Assembly: GCA_903970295.1 (NCBI GenBank)
Contig: CAJCHQ010000039.1
Location: 1-10,786, forward strand
Origin: Bryobacterales bacterium
GTDB lineage: Bacteria; Cyanobacteriota; Vampirovibrionia; Obscuribacterales; Obscuribacteraceae
DNA length: 10,786 nt
Direction: 5' to 3'
Shown here: positions 1 to 6,410 of the stretch, piece by piece
Numbering within the stretch: position 1 is the stretch's first letter
Layout of the letters: each line of letters opens with the position of its first letter
Translations under genes and position numbers: made by a program
The notes under the pieces: model-generated
The model's database searches: none
Seen by the model: only the letters and a program-made list of their open reading frames with translations
Told to the model about the DNA's origin: nothing

Positions 1-87
1 CGAAAATCGCTTATTTTCAGAGATGCGTATGGGCTTGAACTCATCGATGCCTTAGTCAAGGGGTTGTGGGCGCGGCTCGTTCACTAG
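1..87 (+). CDS. Possible C-terminal end of an unidentified gene (partial)
   Basis: Frame 1 is open from the window edge to a TAG at 85-87 and encodes 28 residues with a mixed hydrophobic and charged character, ending in WARLVH. The other two forward frames close earlier, at about 36 and 54. Nothing in the fragment identifies a family. Support comes only from the open frame and from a hairpin at 96-119 just after the stop, which could mark a gene end. A chance open stretch of this length is quite possible. Confidence 0.3.
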   Translation, partial: RKSLIFRDAYGLELIDALVKGLWARLVH

Positions 88-95
88 GCGGCACT

Positions 96-119
96 TTTCC
101 CTAACAGCTTACCGGGAAA
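96..119 (+). terminator. Hairpin after the partial gene, possible terminator
   Basis: TTTCCC (96-101) pairs with GGGAAA (114-119). The inner TAA (102-104) and TTA (109-111) continue the stem around a CAGC loop, leaving a two-base CC bulge. It begins 8 bases after the TAG at 85-87. There is no T-tract after the stem, so a classical intrinsic terminator is not demonstrated. Confidence 0.3.
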
Positions 120-182
120 CTCCTGTAATCTGCGATTCGATGGCGAGGGAAGGGCCTCTTGTTCCAAATCTTTGCACTATGG

Positions 183-282
183 ATTGGCCAAACATCTTTT
201 TCGGCCAATGCGCTAAAGTGTATTCAAGACCCGGTTCGGGTCTGGCTCAGCAATTATCCCTGAAAGCAGGCGCAGGGCCTGC
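183..282 (+). promoter_or_regulatory. Leader with three consecutive perfect hairpins
   Basis: Three perfect inverted repeats lie one after another upstream of the nucleotidyltransferase gene. They are ATTGGCC 183-189 with GGCCAAT 203-209, AGACCCG 227-233 with CGGGTCT 237-243 (loop GTT), and GCAGGC 266-271 with GCCTGC 277-282. The last ends six bases before the ATG at 289, where a ribosome binding site would normally lie, and no other purine-rich site is evident. The stretch may be a structured 5' leader controlling translation, but no known riboswitch class was recognised. Confidence 0.4.
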
Positions 283-288
283 ATAACA

Positions 289-867
289 ATGACAATAAAT
301 GCTCGCCATAGAGTCGCGCAGGCAGCTGCTCGATTTTTGCTAGACGGCTCCGAGTCTGAATATCTTCAGGCTAAGGAACGCGCTCAAATGATGCTCGGCT
401 TGTCTGGACAAAATCGTCTCCCCAGCAATCGCAAAATCAAAGAATGGATCGCCCAACTGACCGCAGCTGAACTGGGCGTCGATGAAGTGAAAAGACGGGT
501 GCGTGAAATGCGTCAGATCGCCGAACAAATTATGGTGACCATTGAAGAACATGATCCATTTTTGATTGGCAGTACGTTGACAGGCGAAGTAAGGGAGTCT
601 TCAGATATCGATCTGCACGCCTATGCCGATGACTTCACTACGCTGAAAGAGCACATGGTGACTTGGGGATACGAGGATGTGGAAGCAGAGGTCGTGGAAA
701 ATCGCAAAGGTAAATTCGTGCATCTTAAGTGGTACGAGCGCAACTATCCCGTCGAAGTGACTGTCTATCCCTGGTCGTGGCGGGACATCGTCATGTATTC
801 ATCGGTCACCGGGAAACCGATGAAGCGTGCCGATCTCAAAACTGTGCGCCATTTGCTGAGAAAATAA
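289..867 (+). CDS. Stand-alone nucleotidyltransferase-fold protein
   Basis: A 192-residue protein of the DNA polymerase beta-like nucleotidyltransferase superfamily. The fold's signature is visible as GS at 94-95 followed by DID, giving metal-binding D106 and D108. E156 in VEVTVYP is the likely third carboxylate. The first ~85 residues are helical and charged and include LPSNRKIKEW near 44-53, a helical extension outside the minimal catalytic core. Such enzymes transfer a nucleotide to a protein, RNA or small molecule; the substrate here cannot be read. No HEPN-type partner gene is adjacent, so a MNT-HEPN toxin-antitoxin pair is not supported. There is no good Shine-Dalgarno; the ATG at 289 is the first in frame and sits just after a hairpin. 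The gene converges on the Ser/Thr kinase with a 43-bp gap. Fold is confident, biological role unknown. Confidence 0.8.
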   Translation: MTINARHRVAQAAARFLLDGSESEYLQAKERAQMMLGLSGQNRLPSNRKIKEWIAQLTAAELGVDEVKRRVREMRQIAEQIMVTIEEHDPFLIGSTLTGEVRESSDIDLHAYADDFTTLKEHMVTWGYEDVEAEVVENRKGKFVHLKWYERNYPVEVTVYPWSWRDIVMYSSVTGKPMKRADLKTVRHLLRK

Positions 868-883
868 TTTGAGGAGTCTTGGC

Positions 884-904
884 GGCTGCGATCAGCCTGC
901 GCAG
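884..904. terminator. Hairpin between convergent genes
   Basis: GGCTG (884-888) pairs with CAGCC (893-897) around a four-base loop. An alternative stem pairs CTGCG (886-890) with CGCAG (900-904). The element lies between the nucleotidyltransferase stop at 867 and the kinase stop at 911, where a bidirectional terminator would be expected. On the minus strand an A/T-rich stretch follows after some 15 bases, which is too far for a textbook intrinsic terminator. Confidence 0.3.
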
Positions 905-910
905 AGATGA

Positions 911-3508
911 TTAGCTTTTGCGACCGCGTTTGATTTCATCGCAACGCTTCGCGAATTTTTTTACTTCCGGATTGTCGGTCCCCAATAATTCTTGCCTGAC
1001 GCTTAAAGCTTCGTCGAGAAGCGCTATGCCATCGTCGTATTGTCCTTTCTGCAGGGTTTTCAAAATTCCCAGACAGGCGACGGCTTCGGCTGTTCTTAGA
1101 TTATGCGTGCCGAAGTATAATTCGCGAATCACTTTTGCTTGCTCGTATTGAGTCGCCGCATCAGCAAAGTGACTTTGCATGGAATCGATGCTGGCTAGAC
1201 CGCAGAGGCTGTCGGCGTAGACCGGATGATGGCTGCCCACGCTGGCTTGCGCGTCTTTTTCCGCCTGCTTGTAAGCATCTTTCGCGGCGGCAAACTTTGA
1301 TTCGGTTTCGTACGCTCGTCCAATCTCGTTTTCTATTTCGGCCACAGATTCTTGTTCCTGGACCAGGGCAGTTTTATTTTTTGTGCCACCATTGTGAAGC
1401 GCTGTCAACGATGCTTTTCGCTTGGTTAAGGCTTCATTCAATTCGATCAGGGCCGCCTCTGACTGTTTTTGCTTGATGTGCATGCCGGCCCGTGCGAGCA
1501 GCGCACTTGCTAGCACATTGTTTGCGGCTAGTGATTTGACTGAATCTGGATTTTCGTCATCGGAGTTGTTTCTGGCAATCACCAGGGCGCGGTCGAATAG
1601 TTTGTCGGCTTTCTCGAAATTGCCCTGGCTCGAAAGAACAGATCCGAGAATCGTCTTGGTTTCGGCGGATGCCAGTGAATCGTCAAGCTTGTCGTCTTTT
1701 TCGCAGATGCTCGTGGCTTTGGTCAATGCTGCTTCGGCGTCTTTGTATCGCCCCTCTTCGTAAAACGAGCGGGCCAGACTGTTGTAGAGACTGATCAGTT
1801 GAGGATCGTGCTCGTCAGCCGATTGGGCGTTGGCGGATGCTTCTTGAAAAAGTGTCAATGAGGATTTGATGTGACCATTTTTGAATTCACTATCGCCTTC
1901 TTTTTTCAGCTTGAGCCATTTCGGAGTGTTAGCAATCTGTGCTGGGTCTTTGCTATCAGTTTGTACGCTTACCTGACTCTTATTGTTGACCGACATAAAA
2001 TAGAAAGCTGCGGCCGACATGGCAACAACCAGGCAGACGATGCCACCAATAACGAACGGTATTTGGCTCTGAGATTGGGGCGGTGACGCTTTTAATTGTT
2101 GCTTTTCAGGGTCGCCAGAGCGTGAATTGCGCAAAGACGCATTGCGGCTTTGCAAAAATGCGGACGACGAATCTTGTTCCACTGTCTGATCTTGACTTAT
2201 GGGTGCCTCTTGTACCGCCGACGAATCTTGACCTGTCGACCAATCCTGCTCTGCCCACTGCTCTTGCCCAGTTGAGGCTCCCCGGTCCATGGGCGTTCGC
2301 ACAGTAGTTGAATCTTGCCATGTAGGACCTGATTGCGGCTTTGTATTTCTACCGGCTGTGGTATCGTTGGCAGTGCCTCGGCCAGGCGGGCTCTGCGTTC
2401 CTGTGTTACGAACTGAGGGCTGAGTTTGACTGGCGCTCCAATCATTGTTGTCCTGGTTGCGCCCGCTCGTCTGATCCGTCAATGCTCTAGACTGGCTGTG
2501 ACTGATTGGCAGATTGCCGGCGGCGTTATTGAACTTAGCTTCTAGTGCCTGCAAATCTGTCCAAAGTTCAAGCATCGACTGATAGCGCAGATCAAGGTCT
2601 CTTTGCATGGCCGTAAAGACAATTTTTTCGAATTCCGCGGGCACTGCCTGCAGGTTCGGATTGGTCTGGTGAAACGGCAACGGATCTTCGCTTGTGTGCT
2701 TATTGAGAATTTCCAATAGACCCGAAGCTTGGAAAGGTGTTTGCCCGGTCACTACCTCGTACATGACGCAACCCAGTGAGTAGATGTCGGATCGCGAATC
2801 CAGCTTTTGGCCAAGACACTGCTCTGGGCTCATGTACATCGGACTACCGAAAACTTCGCCCGTGCGGGTCAGAGCAAGCGAACTGGTTTCCTCGTGGGTT
2901 CTTTTGGCGATGCCGAAATCGACGAGTTTCACTATTTCGGCTCCGGACTCGTCTATGATCAGCATCAGATTGCCGGGCTTTAAATCTCGATGGATCAAAC
3001 GGCGTTTATGGGCATAATTGAGAGCGTCGCAAGCCTGAAGAAAAATTTTCAGAGCGCGCTTGAATTTGATCGTTCTCTCCTTGCCGACGATATCACCCAG
3101 GGATTGACCTTCGAGATAATCCATTACCAGATATGGCTGGCCTTCGGCCGTTACTCCGAAGTCTGAAACATTGATGATATTTGGATGTTGTAGTTGGCAT
3201 GCCAGTTTTGCTTCCATTTGGAAACGCCTGGCGCTTTCCCCGTCTACTTTTTCCAGGACCTTCAATGCCACTATTTTGTCCATCAAAAGATGCCGAGCTT
3301 TATAGACTGAGCCCATGCCTCCGGCGCCCAATTTGCTAATTATTTGAAAGCGTTCAGCGAAGTACGAGCCGATCATCGGATCTGACTGAGTCGGCGTCAG
3401 CTTGACTCCGTCTTTGGGGCAAAAATCCTCGAGCAAGAAGGAGTCGCCACAGATTGGGCAGGTTGCGGCTAAGGGTGATGCGCCTTTGGTGGGTTCCCGT
3501 GTGTTCAT
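911..3508 (-). CDS. Membrane Ser/Thr protein kinase with zinc ribbon and C-terminal TPR domain
   Basis: An 865-residue Hanks-type kinase. A short zinc-ribbon-like motif (C17, C20, C30, then PKDG) precedes the kinase domain (about 50-325). All key elements are present: glycine loop GAGGMGSV 61-68, K83 in ALK, E99 on helix C, HRDLKPGN at 173-180, DFG 197-199 and GSPMYMSPEQ 221-230. It should be an active RD kinase. A Gln/Ser/Thr/Asp-rich linker (about 335-475) with repeated QDS-type units leads to one membrane helix (about 482-506, IPFVIGGIV onward). Residues ~530-860 are TPRs of the kinesin-light-chain style. The expected topology is kinase inside, TPRs outside. There is no clear Shine-Dalgarno at the ATG. 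It follows the phosphotransferase gene by 115 bp on the same strand, so co-transcription is possible but not required. Kinase and TPR calls are certain; target and signal are unknown. Confidence 0.95.
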   Translation of the reverse strand: MNTREPTKGASPLAATCPICGDSFLLEDFCPKDGVKLTPTQSDPMIGSYFAERFQIISKLGAGGMGSVYKARHLLMDKIVALKVLEKVDGESARRFQMEAKLACQLQHPNIINVSDFGVTAEGQPYLVMDYLEGQSLGDIVGKERTIKFKRALKIFLQACDALNYAHKRRLIHRDLKPGNLMLIIDESGAEIVKLVDFGIAKRTHEETSSLALTRTGEVFGSPMYMSPEQCLGQKLDSRSDIYSLGCVMYEVVTGQTPFQASGLLEILNKHTSEDPLPFHQTNPNLQAVPAEFEKIVFTAMQRDLDLRYQSMLELWTDLQALEAKFNNAAGNLPISHSQSRALTDQTSGRNQDNNDWSASQTQPSVRNTGTQSPPGRGTANDTTAGRNTKPQSGPTWQDSTTVRTPMDRGASTGQEQWAEQDWSTGQDSSAVQEAPISQDQTVEQDSSSAFLQSRNASLRNSRSGDPEKQQLKASPPQSQSQIPFVIGGIVCLVVAMSAAAFYFMSVNNKSQVSVQTDSKDPAQIANTPKWLKLKKEGDSEFKNGHIKSSLTLFQEASANAQSADEHDPQLISLYNSLARSFYEEGRYKDAEAALTKATSICEKDDKLDDSLASAETKTILGSVLSSQGNFEKADKLFDRALVIARNNSDDENPDSVKSLAANNVLASALLARAGMHIKQKQSEAALIELNEALTKRKASLTALHNGGTKNKTALVQEQESVAEIENEIGRAYETESKFAAAKDAYKQAEKDAQASVGSHHPVYADSLCGLASIDSMQSHFADAATQYEQAKVIRELYFGTHNLRTAEAVACLGILKTLQKGQYDDGIALLDEALSVRQELLGTDNPEVKKFAKRCDEIKRGRKS

Positions 3509-3623
3509 TTTATTGTTGCAGTCAACCAGCCAGCATTTGCAGGATTAAGGTTGGTCGGTCTGAGGGAGTTTATCACTTATGTACCCAGCAGATACAAACA
3601 GTGTACCCCCAGTTGGCGTTTGA

Positions 3624-4697
3624 TTATCGGCTCGTAAGATTCCAGGCGGTGTCGGCTAAAAGCTCAGTCATGCGACCGACGCGCTCGGCCTGAGCCGAAC
3701 TGGCAATGCCCTGTTTGGCTCGACTCATCACGCCTTGAGCGATAGAAGCTAGCCGAAAAAGCGAAAATATGACGAAAAATTTGTGCTCGGGGATGGTACC
3801 ACGAGCGGTGCGTTGACAATAAGCTCGCAAATACTCTTCTTCGCTCGGAATTCCCAATTTTTCCAGGCTTACCCCGTGCAGGCCAGGCAACCCGACCGCT
3901 TCTGCTGGAAGATGATAAAGGGCGCAGCTATAACCGAGGTCGGCGAGCGGATTGCCCAGGGTCGACAACTCCCAATCGAGTATGCCCAACACCTCAGCCT
4001 TTTCTGGATCGAAGACAAGGTTCTCCAGGCGAAAATCCCCATGTACGATTGCAGTTTCTGCACCGCTCTCATCACCGGCTGGAATGTGTTGGGGCAACCA
4101 GGCGATCAGTTTATTCATACTTTCAATTTCGTCGCTTTTCGCCGCCTCGTATTGCTTCGCCCAACGTGAAATTTGCCTGGCGATGAAGCCTTCTTTCTTG
4201 CCGAAATCAGACAGCCCAAGAGCTTGCCAATCGACCCTATGCAATTGAGCCATCGCCTTATTCATCGCATCATAAAGGGATTTGCGCTCTTCCGGTAACA
4301 GCCCGGGTAAGCGCGGATCGCGGAAAATGCGGCCCGGCAAGTAATCCATGATGAAGAAATTGGTGCCGATCACGCTCGCATCCTCGCACAATAAATGCAC
4401 AGCCGGCACAGCAACTTCGGTCTTTTTGAGCGCTTTCATAATGCGATATTCGCGCTCGACTTGATGGGCGGAAGGCAGTAACTGACCGGGCGGTTTTTTT
4501 CGCAGCACGTAACGTTTTTGAGCGGTGTCGATGATGAAAGTCGGATTAGACTGACCGCCTGCGAATTGCCTGACTGTAAGTGGTGCCACGAAGCCGGGCA
4601 AATGATCCCAAAGGTATAGCGTCAGGGCTTTCTCGTCGAAGCGATGGCCTTCTCTGACAGACGTCGTTTCCGGCCCCGGTATCGAATTTGGTGCCAT
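3624..4697 (-). CDS. APH-fold phosphotransferase, ACAD10/11-kinase-like (4-hydroxyacyl-CoA kinase candidate)
   Basis: A 357-residue member of the aminoglycoside phosphotransferase/choline kinase superfamily. It most resembles the phosphotransferase family related to the N-terminal kinase domain of ACAD10/ACAD11, and to LvaA of levulinate catabolism. Visible elements are a nucleotide loop FAGGQSNPTF (45-54), R66/K67 in YVLRKKP, E81/E83, the catalytic HGDFRLEN (219-226) and the metal-binding DWE (241-243), followed by TLGNPLADLGY. I chose the ATG at 4697, not the upstream in-frame ATG at 4784. It has a strong GGAGG six bases upstream and overlaps the SDR stop as TAATG. Coupling to the SDR suggests successive steps on one substrate. 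Known relatives phosphorylate a hydroxy group on an acyl-CoA; antibiotic resistance is unlikely. The family call is strong, the substrate inferred. Confidence 0.85.
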   Translation of the reverse strand: MAPNSIPGPETTSVREGHRFDEKALTLYLWDHLPGFVAPLTVRQFAGGQSNPTFIIDTAQKRYVLRKKPPGQLLPSAHQVEREYRIMKALKKTEVAVPAVHLLCEDASVIGTNFFIMDYLPGRIFRDPRLPGLLPEERKSLYDAMNKAMAQLHRVDWQALGLSDFGKKEGFIARQISRWAKQYEAAKSDEIESMNKLIAWLPQHIPAGDESGAETAIVHGDFRLENLVFDPEKAEVLGILDWELSTLGNPLADLGYSCALYHLPAEAVGLPGLHGVSLEKLGIPSEEEYLRAYCQRTARGTIPEHKFFVIFSLFRLASIAQGVMSRAKQGIASSAQAERVGRMTELLADTAWNLTSR

Positions 4698-5482
4698 TAG
4701 ATGCCTCCACCATATATGGTGAGACCGCCATCGACTACCAGAAATTGACCGGTGATAAATTTTCCCGCAGCAGAGGCGAGGCACACAGCCAGACCGGCGA
4801 TATCATCAGGATCACCGATACGTCCCAGCGGCGTCATGGCTTCGGTCTGCTTCAGCAATGTGGGATTGTCCCATAAGGCTTTGGCGAAATCAGTTTTAAT
4901 CAAACCCGGCGCGATTGTATTCACGCGAATGTTATGTTTGCCCCATTCCACCGCCAGGTTTCGTGCCAATTGCACTTCGGCTGCCTTGGATATCGCATAA
5001 GCGCCCAATACAGGCGACCCTCGCGTAGCGGCGATGCTCGAGATGATAATGATCGAGCCACCTTGACGCGCCGCCATACCAGGCAAAACTCGGTTGCAAA
5101 GCCACAAAACTCCTTTGACGTTGGTTTGCAAAATTTTGTCGAAAGCTTCATCCGTCAATTCCAGGCTTGGACCATAAGCCGGGTTTGCTGCCGCATTGCA
5201 GACCAAAACATCGACTGAGCCGAAATTTTCTTCCACCTGATCGACCAGGTTGAGCAAATCTTCGCGTTTTGATACGTTCGCTTGAATGGCAATCGATTCT
5301 TTGCCGGTGGCTTTGATTTCATCGACAACCACCTGGCAGGCTTCGGACTTTCGGCTCGAGACGACGACTTTAGCGCCAGCCTGGGCTAACTGCACGGCGA
5401 TCGCTTTACCGATACCGCGACTCGAACCAGTTACCAAGGCAACTTTGCCAGTCAGATCGAAGAGTGAATTTTGATTAGCCAT
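4697..5482 (-). CDS. Short-chain dehydrogenase/reductase (classical SDR, DHRS4-like)
   Basis: A 261-residue classical SDR of normal length. Cofactor motif TGSSRGIG lies at 18-25. R22 and R44 (after the second strand) suggest NADP(H). NAA is at 96-98 and the catalytic tetrad is N121, S149, Y162 and K166 (YAISK). The C-terminal NTIAPGLIKTDF and VVDGG segments are typical. The CNAAANPAYGP segment recalls DHRS4-type carbonyl reductases more than FabG, although FabG-like activity cannot be excluded. It probably reduces a ketone or oxidises a secondary alcohol in the cytoplasm. Its stop TAA overlaps the ATG of the phosphotransferase (TAATG), so the two are translated together. It is divergent from surE across a 136-bp region holding an operator-like inverted repeat. 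No strong Shine-Dalgarno precedes its ATG. The substrate is not determinable from sequence. Confidence 0.92.
   Translation of the reverse strand: MANQNSLFDLTGKVALVTGSSRGIGKAIAVQLAQAGAKVVVSSRKSEACQVVVDEIKATGKESIAIQANVSKREDLLNLVDQVEENFGSVDVLVCNAAANPAYGPSLELTDEAFDKILQTNVKGVLWLCNRVLPGMAARQGGSIIIISSIAATRGSPVLGAYAISKAAEVQLARNLAVEWGKHNIRVNTIAPGLIKTDFAKALWDNPTLLKQTEAMTPLGRIGDPDDIAGLAVCLASAAGKFITGQFLVVDGGLTIYGGGI
4704..4708 (-). promoter_or_regulatory. Ribosome binding site deciding the phosphotransferase start
   Basis: On the minus strand GGAGG lies six bases before the ATG at 4697, inside the last codons of the SDR gene (Gly-Gly-Ile-stop). This is the best Shine-Dalgarno in the window. It supports the shorter phosphotransferase start and translational coupling. 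Confidence 0.85.
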
Positions 5483-5499
5483 TGAGAAATCTTAGGGCA

Positions 5500-5540
5500 T
5501 TGGCAACAATTTCCATAGTCTCGAATTGTTGCTTGGCAAC
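5500..5540. promoter_or_regulatory. Operator-like inverted repeat in the SDR/surE divergent region
   Basis: GCAACAATT (5503-5511) and AATTGTTGC (5524-5532) form perfect 9-bp inverted arms around a 12-bp spacer. A further GCAAC (5536-5540) makes a second small inverted pair with GTTGC (5528-5532). TTGGCAAC also occurs directly repeated at 5500-5507 and 5533-5540. The array sits 18-58 bp upstream of the SDR start and upstream of the surE -10 box, a good place for a repressor. No regulator gene is adjacent, and the cognate protein is unknown. Confidence 0.5.
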
Positions 5541-5562
5541 GACCTCTGGCTTCAATCATCCC

Positions 5563-5568
5563 TATAAT
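5563..5568 (+). promoter_or_regulatory. Candidate -10 box for surE
   Basis: A perfect TATAAT hexamer lies about 50 bases before the surE ATG. The hexamer 16-18 bases upstream is a poor -35. The nearest TTGGCA (5533-5538) is 24 bases away, too far for a standard sigma-70 spacer. An activator or an A/T-independent contact may compensate. Confidence 0.45.
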
Positions 5569-5618
5569 GGACAGGTTCGATTTTTGCTCGGCGGCACCGA
5601 GATGTCGCAGGAAGACTG

Positions 5619-6410
5619 ATGGCGAAAAAACTATTCAAGCGCGCACTTTTGACCAACGATGATGGCGTCAATAGTGATGGCATCAAGGCGCTGGCGGAGG
5701 CCGCTGCGGTCGTCGCGGAAGAAGTCTGGGTAGTCGCTCCCCAGTTCGATCAAAGCGGCGCTTCTGCTTGTATTAATCTGCACATGCCCTTACGGATCGA
5801 TCAGCTGGAAGAGCGCCGATTCGCCGTCGCGGGTACACCGTGCGATTCGGTTCTCATGGCAGTGCGGCACGTGATGAGAGATTCGCCACCAGATGTGGTT
5901 TTGTCTGGAATCAATCGGGGATTCAATATTTCCGACGACGTACTTTTTTCCGGCACGGCAAATGCCGCCTTGACCGCTCTCTTTTTGGGGATTCCAGCCG
6001 TCGCTTTCAGCCAGGCATACAGAGACCCGAATAGTTTGCGCTGGTCGACTGCCACGGCCTGGATCCCACGCGTACTGGATTTTCTCAGCCAGAGCGGTTG
6101 GACAGAGTCATCCTGTTTCAATGTCAATTTTCCCGACACTCCGCACGCTGAAATCAACGGCATGGAAATAGTAAGACAAGGTCGTGGCTCGATTTTAGCG
6201 GTGGATGTCGATCAGCGGATCGACTTGAAGAAACGACCATATTACTGGTTCAACTTTACGCGCAATCGTCAAGACTCAGATGCCGATACCGATGTTGCTG
6301 CGCTCAGGCGGCAAGCCATCGCCATTACGCCATTGAAGCTCGATCGCACCGATCATCACTTGTTGAAAAATTTGCAAGACAAGCTTGCGACATTTCGCGT
6401 TACTCGATGA
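5619..6410 (+). CDS. surE: 5'/3'-nucleotidase SurE
   Basis: A 263-residue SurE-family metal-dependent nucleoside monophosphate phosphatase. It dephosphorylates nucleotides in the cytoplasm and contributes to stress and stationary-phase survival in many bacteria. The family landmarks are present in order: TNDDG (12-16, metal ligands D14 and D15), APQFDQSGAS (40-49, with S46), GTPCDSV (72-78) and SGINRGFN (96-103, with N99), followed by FSGTANAALTA. The length is usual for the family. The ATG at 5619 is supported by AGGAAG at 5609-5614. The C-terminal part is less conserved but carries the YYWF segment seen in many homologues. The 3' end overlaps the convergent acyltransferase gene by 11 bases. 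There is no neighbouring pcm or nlpD/rpoS context as in enterobacteria. Confidence 0.95.
   Translation: MAKKLFKRALLTNDDGVNSDGIKALAEAAAVVAEEVWVVAPQFDQSGASACINLHMPLRIDQLEERRFAVAGTPCDSVLMAVRHVMRDSPPDVVLSGINRGFNISDDVLFSGTANAALTALFLGIPAVAFSQAYRDPNSLRWSTATAWIPRVLDFLSQSGWTESSCFNVNFPDTPHAEINGMEIVRQGRGSILAVDVDQRIDLKKRPYYWFNFTRNRQDSDADTDVAALRRQAIAITPLKLDRTDHHLLKNLQDKLATFRVTR

Noticed and set aside
227..250. GGTTCGGGTCT resembling a tRNA T-arm
   Set aside because: No acceptor stem, D-arm or anticodon arm can be fitted around it. It is better explained as a simple 7-bp hairpin.
289..3508. Nucleotidyltransferase and kinase as a toxin-antitoxin or defence module
   Set aside because: The two genes converge rather than form an operon, no HEPN or AbiEi-type partner is present, and the kinase has the architecture of a housekeeping sensor.
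3624..4697. Aminoglycoside-resistance gene
   Set aside because: The APH fold is shared, but the FAGGQSNPTF, HGDFRLEN and DWELSTLGNP pattern and the coupled SDR fit the acyl-CoA-linked phosphotransferase group.
4698..4784. Upstream in-frame ATG for the phosphotransferase (29 extra residues)
   Set aside because: It would overlap the SDR gene by 88 bases, the extra residues look like SDR read out of frame (rich in R, W, H, C), and the GGAGG plus TAATG clearly favour 4697.
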